Source: an uncultured archaeon (GTDB taxonomy: Archaea; Micrarchaeota; Micrarchaeia; Micrarchaeales; CABMGC01). From it: a DNA stretch of 9,025 nt. Positions 1-5,869 of the stretch are shown here, piece by piece (the first letter of the stretch is position 1; every line of letters starts with the position of its first letter). The translations under genes and the position numbers were made by a program. Under the pieces are notes generated by a model. It was given only the letters and a program-made list of their open reading frames with translations. It did no database searches and was not told the origin of the DNA. The stretch is taken from positions 1 to 9,025 of the forward strand of contig CABMGC010000056.1 of the NCBI GenBank assembly GCA_902385515.1, in the 5' to 3' direction.

Positions 1-1336
1 ACATCGAGGCGCGGAACAGCCCGGAATCGTAGTTGAGCTCGGATACGCTCGTCACAAGGATGGCCGCGAGAAGCGCCGCCGCCAGGCACTTGCCAGCCAT
101 GCCTCCTTTTGAAAACATCCGCTCGGCGCATACCGCGGTGATCGCCACGGCAGGCAGGATCAGGATGGACGCATAGATTACGTCGCTGTTGACGATGAGG
201 AGCGCGAGGCCCTGCGGCCTTACGATCGTGCCGGTGGGCATGAGAGATAGCGCAAGCAAGTAAAATGCGAACATGTAGACGAACATCTTCAGGTGGCGGT
301 CGCGCGATGCCGCAAGCAGCGCCAGCCCGAACCCTACTACCAGATAGCCGAGTATGGAGAAATAAAACATCCAGTGCTCCACGTAGAACAGGCCTCGGGT
401 CGACGCGACGCGAAATATCATGTTGACGTAGCTCGCAGGGGCCCCGGTAGTGTATGCGAGGTTGACGCCGGCCAGTGGGACGTCGTATAGGGACTGCGTG
501 TTTGCCTGGAACACGAAAGTGTTGCGGTCCGCCTGGGGGTACAGCATGAAGTTGTGCGCGACCAAGAGATAGAACAGGCCTGCTATGGAAAATGCTGCGA
601 ACGATCCGGCCAGAAGGAACACTGCCTTGACGGCGCCTTCCTTAAGCCCCGGCCCTTTCCCGCCAGCCATGACGGCGCCCGCCAGGACGTACATTATGAG
701 AAAAGGCAGCAGTATGACCCCCTCCGGGTGGACTAGGTAGGCCAGGCCGATGAGGAACCCGCACAGCAAAGGATATGCCCCGATTGGCGCGTCGCCCTTG
801 GAGCGCTCGCCCTTCAGGAACACGTAGACGGCCGCGGCAAGCAGGGTCACCATAGGTATTACCGGCACTATCCTGACCGACAGCATGACGTCAAGGGGGA
901 AGAAAGCGAAGATCACGGAGCCCAGGACCGCCGCCCTGCGGTTCGACAGGAGTTCTATTATCAGAAAGATAAGGACGCACTCGACCAGGGAGTTCAGTAT
1001 CACGTAGTAGATGACGTTTGACGCGCTGAAGCCGAAAACAGAGGTGAAAAGGATCTCAGGGTAGACGAACCCGATGTAGAACTTGAAGATGTTGGCAGGA
1101 TTGAATATTCCCGACAAGGGGTTGGAGAAGTTGGCGGTGAGGTACGGTGAAAAGGACAACGGGGCGGTGTTGTTGAACACAACGGCCTGGGAGATAAGGT
1201 TCAGGTATATTCCCTCGTCGCCGAGTGCGTAGACCGGACCGCTGTCGTAGTAGAGCCTCACGCAGAGCGTCAGAAGCACCACGGCAAGTATTAGCAGCGG
1301 CCTCCCGTGGCGCCGTGCGAAGCCTAATGTTCCCAT
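1..1336 (-). CDS. GT-C fold membrane glycosyltransferase (ArnT/PMT-like), C-terminus cut by window edge
   Basis: Reading the minus strand from ATG at 1336 gives 445 uninterrupted codons to the window edge. The protein is very hydrophobic, with about nine apparent membrane segments, the first near residues 13-28. The first outer loop carries the acidic pair D40-E41 in LGDEGIYLNLI, the hallmark of GT-C enzymes of the PMT/ArnT (GT39/GT83) type, which transfer a sugar from a polyprenyl-phosphate donor outside the membrane. A second family-like stretch, FPLDVMLSVRIVP at residues 146-158, resembles the 'SRxxxPD' segment, but V159 stands where an acidic residue is often found. HPEG near residues 203-206 also suits the family. 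An in-frame ATG at 1360 would overlap the TATA-like element, so 1336 is preferred. It is divergent from uppS, which supplies the lipid carrier such enzymes use. The acceptor (protein, lipid or glycan) cannot be told, and the C-terminal domain lies outside the window. Confidence 0.8.
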   Translation of the reverse strand, partial: MGTLGFARRHGRPLLILAVVLLTLCVRLYYDSGPVYALGDEGIYLNLISQAVVFNNTAPLSFSPYLTANFSNPLSGIFNPANIFKFYIGFVYPEILFTSVFGFSASNVIYYVILNSLVECVLIFLIIELLSNRRAAVLGSVIFAFFPLDVMLSVRIVPVIPMVTLLAAAVYVFLKGERSKGDAPIGAYPLLCGFLIGLAYLVHPEGVILLPFLIMYVLAGAVMAGGKGPGLKEGAVKAVFLLAGSFAAFSIAGLFYLLVAHNFMLYPQADRNTFVFQANTQSLYDVPLAGVNLAYTTGAPASYVNMIFRVASTRGLFYVEHWMFYFSILGYLVVGFGLALLAASRDRHLKMFVYMFAFYLLALSLMPTGTIVRPQGLALLIVNSDVIYASILILPAVAITAVCAERMFSKGGMAGKCLAAALLAAILVTSVSELNYDSGLFRASM

Positions 1337-1359
1337 GGTTTGCTTTTTCCGTAAAGGCA

Positions 1360-1366
1360 TTAAATA
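1360..1366 (-). promoter_or_regulatory. TATA-like box for the GT-C gene
   Basis: The minus strand reads TATTTAA here, centred about 27 bp upstream of the ATG at 1336. This is the spacing expected for an archaeal leaderless transcript, and it favours 1336 over the in-frame ATG at 1360, which overlaps the box. Confidence 0.5.
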
Positions 1367-1377
1367 CGTTCAGTGAA

Positions 1378-1387
1378 GGCAGCTGCC
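1378..1387. repeat. 10-bp perfect palindrome in divergent promoter region
   Basis: GGCAGCTGCC is a perfect palindrome about 12 bp upstream of the TATA-like box of the GT-C gene. Its position suits an operator, but one 10-bp palindrome in G+C-rich DNA may be chance. Confidence 0.3.
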
Positions 1388-1406
1388 CCTTGCCGATGCT
1401 GGCCTT

Positions 1407-1436
1407 GGGCGCGTGCGTTTCTCGCGCGCTGCGCCC
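1407..1436. repeat. Strong G+C-rich hairpin between divergent promoters
   Basis: GGGCGC (1407-1412) pairs with GCGCCC (1431-1436). GTGCG (1413-1417) pairs with CGCGC (1423-1427) with one wobble, across a TTTCT loop; a three-base bulge (1428-1430) is left on the right arm. The hairpin ends 10 bp before the uppS TATA-like box. It could be a regulator site or an insulating structure between the two promoters. Confidence 0.4.
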
Positions 1437-1446
1437 ATGCGAAAGC

Positions 1447-1453
1447 TTTAAAT
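1447..1453 (+). promoter_or_regulatory. TATA-like box for the uppS operon
   Basis: TTTAAAT is preceded by the purine-rich GAAAGC, a reasonable archaeal BRE/TATA arrangement. Transcription would start near 1475-1477, leaving a leader of about 20 nt before the uppS ATG. Because the following genes are tightly packed, this is the likely promoter for all three. Confidence 0.55.
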
Positions 1454-1494
1454 CAAAACATTCCAATACATAAACAACGCATCGAGCGGATCTT

Positions 1495-2199
1495 ATGCAC
1501 ATCAAGAACGTACCTAAGGTGCTTGCTCTCATTCCCGACGGGAACAGGAGGTGGGCGCTCGGGCACAGCCTCTCGTTTTTCAACGGCTACAACCTCGGGG
1601 TGAAGAAGTTCATAGACTTCGCGGACTGGTGCAAGGATTACGGGGTCAAGAACATAGTCGTCTGGGCCTTTTCCACTGAGAACTTCAAGAGGTCCAAGGT
1701 CGAGCAGGAGGCCCTCTTCAACATATACCGCAAGGTCGCCAACGACGGCGAGCTCGTATCGAGGCTGCACGAGAACCGCACGAGATTCAACATAGTTGGA
1801 AACCGCGATCTCCTTCCAATCGACCTAGTCAAGGCGCTGCAGAAGATAGAGGAGGACACCTGCGCATACAAGGAACGGGTCATAAACATGCTGATCGCGT
1901 ACGGCGGGAGGGACGACATACTTCAGGCCACCGCCGCGATAGTCAGGGACGCCGTGGACAGGAAGGTCAAGACAGTGAGCGAGGACTTGTTCAGGACATA
2001 CATGCCGTCGAACGGGGTGCCCGACATAGACCTCGTCATAAGGACGTCGGGGGAGGCGAGGCTGTCCGGGTTCATGCCCTGGCAGGCGGGGTACTCCGAG
2101 CTCTACTTCAGCAAGAAGCTGTGGCCAGATTTCACCAGGCAGGACCTGGAGGACGCGCTGACTGACTACAACAACAGGCAGAGAAGGTTTGGCGTTTGA
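1495..2199 (+). CDS. uppS: Cis-prenyltransferase (polyprenyl diphosphate synthase, UppS family)
   Basis: This enzyme adds isopentenyl diphosphate units in cis to an allylic primer to make long-chain polyprenyl diphosphate, the precursor of the archaeal glycan carrier. All family blocks are present in order: IPDGNRRWA at 13-21 (catalytic D15), GYNLG at 31-35, FSTENFKRS at 59-67, AYGGRDDI just past the middle, and IRTSGEARLSGF at 182-193 followed by MPWQ, SELYF and WPDF. R183, E187 and R189 match the diphosphate-binding residues. The length of 234 residues is close to the usual 240-260. The one oddity is Y32 where most members have His (GHxxG becomes GYxxG). An in-frame stop at 1471-1473 leaves this ATG as the only plausible start. 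It heads an operon with the DUF2070 and SEC59-like genes. Product chain length cannot be predicted from the sequence alone. Confidence 0.95.
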   Translation: MHIKNVPKVLALIPDGNRRWALGHSLSFFNGYNLGVKKFIDFADWCKDYGVKNIVVWAFSTENFKRSKVEQEALFNIYRKVANDGELVSRLHENRTRFNIVGNRDLLPIDLVKALQKIEEDTCAYKERVINMLIAYGGRDDILQATAAIVRDAVDRKVKTVSEDLFRTYMPSNGVPDIDLVIRTSGEARLSGFMPWQAGYSELYFSKKLWPDFTRQDLEDALTDYNNRQRRFGV

Positions 2200-2217
2200 T
2201 TCAATTCCTGTGTTCCT

Positions 2218-4053
2218 ATGGCGGATTCACGCGACTACATTACGCATTACACCAAGTACTTCAATCTCAACGCCCCGAGCAGCAGGTACCTCGTGACGCT
2301 CCTGCTCCTAATAGGCGCGGTAGCCGGCACCGCGATGAGCCTGATAATAAACTACCCTGTCGACTCCCCGGACTACGTGCTAGTGTTCGCGGGGCTTTGC
2401 ACAGGCATAATAGTCATAGGCGTGCCCGCGCTGCTTACGGTGGTCTTCATCAAGGCGATAAAGAGGAAGATGCAGCTCAAGCACGCGATCCTCGCGACCA
2501 TAGTCATAACCGCGATCTACGCCTTCATGCTCGTTGTCGGCGCGGCGATACTCTTCTTCTCTAGGAGCATAACTGTCGCCTACATAATACTGCTCGTGTC
2601 CAACGCCTGCGTCTACGGCTACTGGTTTTTGCTCGGCAGGCTCGTCATAGGCAGGGGCAAGGACGCAGCCGCCATCGCTGCGACGCAGCCGGTGCTTAAC
2701 ACGCTGTTCTACCTCCCTCTCGGAACGTACATACTCGTGCCCGGCGTCCCCCTTGACATCACCCTCATAAAGCTGTTCGCGGGGATGCTCGTGTTCTGGG
2801 TGGCCGGCAACGCCTTTCTCTTCGCGGTGGACAGGCCTGCGAAGAAGATCCTGGACGTGAGCGGCGTGAAGATCGCAACCACGATGGTAGGCCAGTGGCT
2901 TTTCGACCTCACCAACGACACGGGCGTTATAGGCCAGGGGGCGGGGATCAAGCGGGATTTGGACATCCGCGTGCTTGCCCTTAAGGGCAGGAAGGGATAC
3001 AAGGCGGTCTTCGTGAACCCGGACATACACTTCGGGCCCTTCGCAGGGGTGGGAGGGTCTGTCACTCCGGTCGTGCTGGGAGACATAATCGTAAAGAAGC
3101 TCGGCTGCGCCCCGTTCGTGCTGCACAGCGCGCAGACTCTTGAGGACAATCCCATAAGCGCCGCGCAGGTCCAGCAGATAGGCAGGCGCGTCGCGGAATC
3201 GCTGTCCGCGGGGCTTAGGTTCAAGCAGGCGTACGGGGACGTCAAGATAGGCGAGGAGGCGGGATGCCGGGCCATCGACATCGGCATCGGGAACGCTTCC
3301 GTCATTCTCCTTACCCGGGCGCCGGAGGTCACCGAGGACATGGACAGGGATGTCGGACGGAGGCTCCTGAATATCGCCGAGGCCAAAGGCCGCAGGGTGC
3401 TTCTCGTCGACGCCCACAACTCCAGGTTCGAGTCCGCAAGGCCCAAGGACCTTGAGGAGGTGCACGCGGGTAATCCGCACATAAGGTCCTACGAGGCCGC
3501 CATAGCCGAGGCCGCAACCGGCAGGTCCCGCAGGGCGGTCCGCTGCGGCTCCGCGTACAGCAGGCTGAAGAAGCTGCTTGGCAACCCCAAGGACATGGGC
3601 GAGGGATACACCAGCGTGTGCGTCTTCGGCTTCGGGAAGAGGAAATACGGAATAATATACTTCGACGCAAACAACATGCTGCCAGGGTTCAGGAACAGAA
3701 TCATCGAGCACGCAAGGGAGAAGTTCGGGCTTGAACTGGAAGTGGGCACCACCGACACTCACTCAATAAACTCCCTCAGCCTCACGGCCAGCAACTCCCT
3801 TGGAAGGCACACCAGCGCCGAGCGGATGCTGCCTGTCATAGACTCGATGCTGCAGAAGGCGCTGTACGACATGGAGCCGGTTAAGTACGCCTACGCGGCG
3901 GCGGGCGTGAGCGGCTTCGCGGTCTGGGGCAGCGACGCCGACGCGCTCATAGAGAGGACGAGCACGGAGGTCAAGAGGATACTGAAATTCGTAACCCCCA
4001 TTCTGATAATAGCTACGTTTATAATTGCCGCCTGGGTAATCTACATCGTGTGA
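2218..4053 (+). CDS. DUF2070 family archaeal membrane protein, possible metal-dependent lipid hydrolase
   Basis: The protein has 611 residues, typical for this archaeal family. About six membrane segments lie in the first 210 residues (near 24-45, 53-79, 89-113, 117-141, 160-178 and 184-206). A long soluble domain (about 210-580) follows, with one last membrane segment near 587-609. The soluble part holds conserved-looking His/Asp motifs: NPDIHFGPFAGVGGS at 267-281 (H271), LVDAHNS (D398, H400) and TTDTHS (D513, H515). As I recall, COG3356, which covers this family, is described as a predicted neutral-ceramidase-superfamily lipid hydrolase; these motifs would suit metal ligands, but no activity is shown. 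It starts 18 nt after uppS, with an in-frame stop at 2197-2199 leaving ATG 2218 as the only start, and overlaps the next gene by 4 nt. This suggests a role in polyprenyl-lipid metabolism (inference). I see no clear Shine-Dalgarno sequence. Confidence 0.85.
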   Translation: MADSRDYITHYTKYFNLNAPSSRYLVTLLLLIGAVAGTAMSLIINYPVDSPDYVLVFAGLCTGIIVIGVPALLTVVFIKAIKRKMQLKHAILATIVITAIYAFMLVVGAAILFFSRSITVAYIILLVSNACVYGYWFLLGRLVIGRGKDAAAIAATQPVLNTLFYLPLGTYILVPGVPLDITLIKLFAGMLVFWVAGNAFLFAVDRPAKKILDVSGVKIATTMVGQWLFDLTNDTGVIGQGAGIKRDLDIRVLALKGRKGYKAVFVNPDIHFGPFAGVGGSVTPVVLGDIIVKKLGCAPFVLHSAQTLEDNPISAAQVQQIGRRVAESLSAGLRFKQAYGDVKIGEEAGCRAIDIGIGNASVILLTRAPEVTEDMDRDVGRRLLNIAEAKGRRVLLVDAHNSRFESARPKDLEEVHAGNPHIRSYEAAIAEAATGRSRRAVRCGSAYSRLKKLLGNPKDMGEGYTSVCVFGFGKRKYGIIYFDANNMLPGFRNRIIEHAREKFGLELEVGTTDTHSINSLSLTASNSLGRHTSAERMLPVIDSMLQKALYDMEPVKYAYAAAGVSGFAVWGSDADALIERTSTEVKRILKFVTPILIIATFIIAAWVIYIV

Positions 4054-4970
4054 AAATGGCCTACCTGATATTCATCGCCATTGCCGCCTTCTTCGCCTAC
4101 GGGGTCATTACTTCGAAGCGGGAGAACAGCGCGTCATACCTGCTTGCCTTCATGTTCGTCGGTTTCCTGCTGTCCTCTTATCTAAAGGTGGACGCAGCCA
4201 CGGTGCTCCTGGGCACGGTGCTGTTCAACTGCGTAGCGTCAACCTACGGGTCCAAGGTGAATTACGCCTTTTCAGCCATGGCCGCAGCCTACGTAGTCTT
4301 CTTCGCAGGCCTGCCGTCAACGCTGGCCCTGGCCGTGCTTCTGGGCTTTTTGAGCGTCTCCCCGGCCTTCCTAAGGCCGGGCAAGCTGGGAAGCCAGCTG
4401 AGGGAGGAACGGAGGGACATGGTGCAGATAGTCATCGGCGCCGCGCTGATCGCGGTCCTCATATTTGCGAACTACGACTACACTAGGCTTTTCATGATCG
4501 GGGCCATGCTGGCAGGCTCGGTGGTTAGCAACTACGCCCTGTTCCACAGGGAATCCAACCTGTCCAAGCTCCTCTTCTATTTCGAGCGCAAGAACGTGGT
4601 CTTCGGGCAGGGCGCGATGTGGCTTGCGATAGGCTCCCTCGTCGCCATAACCTTCCTGGACCTGAGGGAGGCGGGCGCCGTCATCGCCGCGATATTCATA
4701 GGCGACGCGGTCGCGACCATAATCGGCATGAGATACGGCCGTGCGAAGCTCTTCTACAACAGGAACAAGAGCGTAGTCGGCACCGCTGCGTACTTCCTGT
4801 CCGCGCTCCTGCTGTCCTTCCTTCTTTTGGGCATAGGGCCCGCGCCAGTCGCGATCGCGCTGGTCGCCGCGGTGGTAGAGAGCCTGCCGCACCAGATTGA
4901 CGACAACTTCGACACGGCGATAGCGCTGACCATCCTTATGATTCCGCTGAGTTCGCTAGGGCTCATCTGA
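4050..4970 (+). CDS. SEC59/dolichol kinase-like membrane protein (COG0170-type), putative polyprenol kinase
   Basis: The 306-residue protein has roughly eight to nine hydrophobic segments. Its C-terminal half shows the signature of the dolichol kinase / phytol kinase / CTP-dependent lipid kinase group: FIGDAVATIIGMRYGR (G218-D219), then NRNKSVVGT at 238-245, then an acidic residue in a membrane segment (E277) followed by DDNFD at 284-288. Family members use a nucleotide, CTP in eukaryotic dolichol kinase, to phosphorylate a polyprenol or isoprenoid alcohol in the membrane. The usual K-S/T-x-E-G-S motif here reads KSVVGT, lacking the acidic residue. The start is GTG at 4050, overlapping the DUF2070 stop as GTGA, a sign of translational coupling; ATG 4056 is an alternative. 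With uppS two genes upstream, polyprenol phosphorylation for carrier salvage is the best guess. A related CDP-archaeol-synthase-like role is less likely but not excluded. Confidence 0.75.
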   Translation: MKMAYLIFIAIAAFFAYGVITSKRENSASYLLAFMFVGFLLSSYLKVDAATVLLGTVLFNCVASTYGSKVNYAFSAMAAAYVVFFAGLPSTLALAVLLGFLSVSPAFLRPGKLGSQLREERRDMVQIVIGAALIAVLIFANYDYTRLFMIGAMLAGSVVSNYALFHRESNLSKLLFYFERKNVVFGQGAMWLAIGSLVAITFLDLREAGAVIAAIFIGDAVATIIGMRYGRAKLFYNRNKSVVGTAAYFLSALLLSFLLLGIGPAPVAIALVAAVVESLPHQIDDNFDTAIALTILMIPLSSLGLI

Positions 4971-5004
4971 AAGCCTGTGCGGCCGCAAGGATGGCCGGGC
5001 TAAA

Positions 5005-5028
5005 GCGCCATGCACACAGGCACGGCGC
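5005..5028. terminator. Hairpin between convergent genes, possible bidirectional terminator
   Basis: GCGCCATGC (5005-5013) pairs with GCACGGCGC (5020-5028) in 8 of 9 positions around a six-base loop. A wider pair, GATGGC (4990-4995) with GCCATC (5027-5032), offers an alternative fold. It lies in the 71-bp gap between the stops of the SEC59-like gene and the Yip1-like gene. There is no T-tract on either side, so a termination role rests on position only. Confidence 0.4.
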
Positions 5029-5041
5029 CATCTTCTGCCAA

Positions 5042-5677
5042 TCACCCGAGCATGTAAGAGTACAGTGCGCCCGATCCCAGAAGCGCCCCGTAGATCAGGA
5101 GCATTACGGTCATAAAAGCAAGGAAGGCCGTAACCACCATCGTGCCTATCGCCTGGAGCCTGGTTATCTTCTGCTGGGCCGAGAGAGCGATTATGAGCAC
5201 CACTAGGGACCACACTGGCAGGACCGCAAAGGCGAGCACGTTCACCCCGGGGACCAGGATCAGCCAGCCGAGGAGCACCATCGGCATGGAGCCCAACGTC
5301 ACCGCCGAGAAGGAGTTCTCGAAGCTTCCCTTGAACAGCCTAAGGAAGTTCTTGCCCACGACCTGGTATATCGCCGCGTCTATGAAGAACCCGATGGGCA
5401 CGAGGACCCAGACGTACAGCAGGGCGAGCGCGACGACCACCGCGCCGACGCCCATGGTGACCGATGTCGAGTATGCCATTGGGAAGAGCTTGATGAAGTT
5501 TATGTGAGGGCCGTAGTTTATCCTAAGGAACGCGACGACCATGATGAGCAGGAGCGGGATAAGGGACGCGGAGTAGTAGAACTTGAGGGAATCTACCAGT
5601 TTCATCTTCCCGGAAGACTCCTTTGAAGGCCTTAGCAGCAGCCTGAAGCTTCTCGACACGTCTTTTGCGAACACCAT
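5042..5677 (-). CDS. Yip1-like integral membrane protein
   Basis: This is a protein of 211 residues from ATG 5677 (214 from an upstream in-frame TTG at 5686). A short N-terminus holds LLRPSKESSGK, followed by about five membrane segments beginning near LKFYYSASLIPLLL. The N-terminal 'RPS' motif, the aromatic FYY at the first membrane segment and the later Gly/Pro-rich paired helices match the Yip1 domain family. Prokaryotic members are integral membrane proteins without established biochemical function. The AT-rich gene at 7777 shares the same pattern ([FL][RK]PS, SGK, L, YY). ATG 5677 is chosen because the TATA-like element at 5705-5712 would place transcription start near 5682, downstream of the TTG. 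It converges on the uppS operon and diverges from the SelO-like gene. Confidence 0.7.
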   Translation of the reverse strand: MVFAKDVSRSFRLLLRPSKESSGKMKLVDSLKFYYSASLIPLLLIMVVAFLRINYGPHINFIKLFPMAYSTSVTMGVGAVVVALALLYVWVLVPIGFFIDAAIYQVVGKNFLRLFKGSFENSFSAVTLGSMPMVLLGWLILVPGVNVLAFAVLPVWSLVVLIIALSAQQKITRLQAIGTMVVTAFLAFMTVMLLIYGALLGSGALYSYMLG

Positions 5678-5704
5678 GCAATCCAATCCCTATCAACGCT
5701 CAGG

Positions 5705-5712
5705 AATAAAAA
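5705..5712 (-). promoter_or_regulatory. TATA-like box for the Yip1-like gene
   Basis: The minus strand reads TTTTTATT, centred about 31 bp upstream of ATG 5677. This suits an almost leaderless transcript. The tandem 10-bp repeat abuts the box at 5712, where the BRE or a regulator would bind. Confidence 0.5.
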
Positions 5713-5734
5713 GGTTGCACAATTAGGTTGCACA
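5712..5734. repeat. Tandem 10-bp direct repeat next to the Yip1-like promoter
   Basis: AGGTTGCACA occurs at 5712-5721 and again, identical, at 5725-5734, with a three-base spacer (period 13 bp). It adjoins the TATA-like box of the Yip1-like gene on its upstream side and lies about 60-80 bp upstream of the boxes of the SelO-like gene. The placement suits a regulator binding as a direct-repeat dimer; the binding protein is unknown. Confidence 0.5.
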
Positions 5735-5784
5735 GCGCGGCGGCGGGGCCTGGTTCGGCGGTCTTCAGTTCTCCGTCCCTATTG

Positions 5785-5823
5785 CCGATGCCCAGTTTAA
5801 AGCCAACGAATATTAAGCATCGG
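5785..5823. promoter_or_regulatory. Dyad bracketing the promoter of the SelO-like gene
   Basis: CCGATGC (5785-5791) and its exact reverse complement GCATCGG (5817-5823) flank 25 bp that contain two TATA-like elements, TTTAAA at 5796-5801 and AATATTAAG at 5808-5816. From the second element transcription would start near 5838-5840, about 30 nt before the TTG start. The dyad could be an operator occluding the promoter. If transcribed from farther upstream it could fold in RNA. Confidence 0.45.
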
Positions 5824-5869
5824 ACAACTTTGATGATGGATTGAAGGACCGGGGAGTACGGGAAAATCA

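Noticed and set aside
1056..1583. 175-codon minus-strand frame spanning the divergent promoter region
   Set aside because: It overlaps the real GT-C frame and the uppS start, has a low-complexity Arg/Ala composition and no family features.
2380..3762. 460-codon open frame on the minus strand within the DUF2070 gene
   Set aside because: It is a shadow of G+C-rich codon use. The sense strand encodes a clear membrane protein with family motifs, and the antisense product is Arg/Glu/Pro/Gly-rich with no recognisable domain.
4371..4892. 173-codon minus-strand frame within the SEC59-like gene
   Set aside because: It is antisense to a well-supported gene and its product has no recognisable motif.
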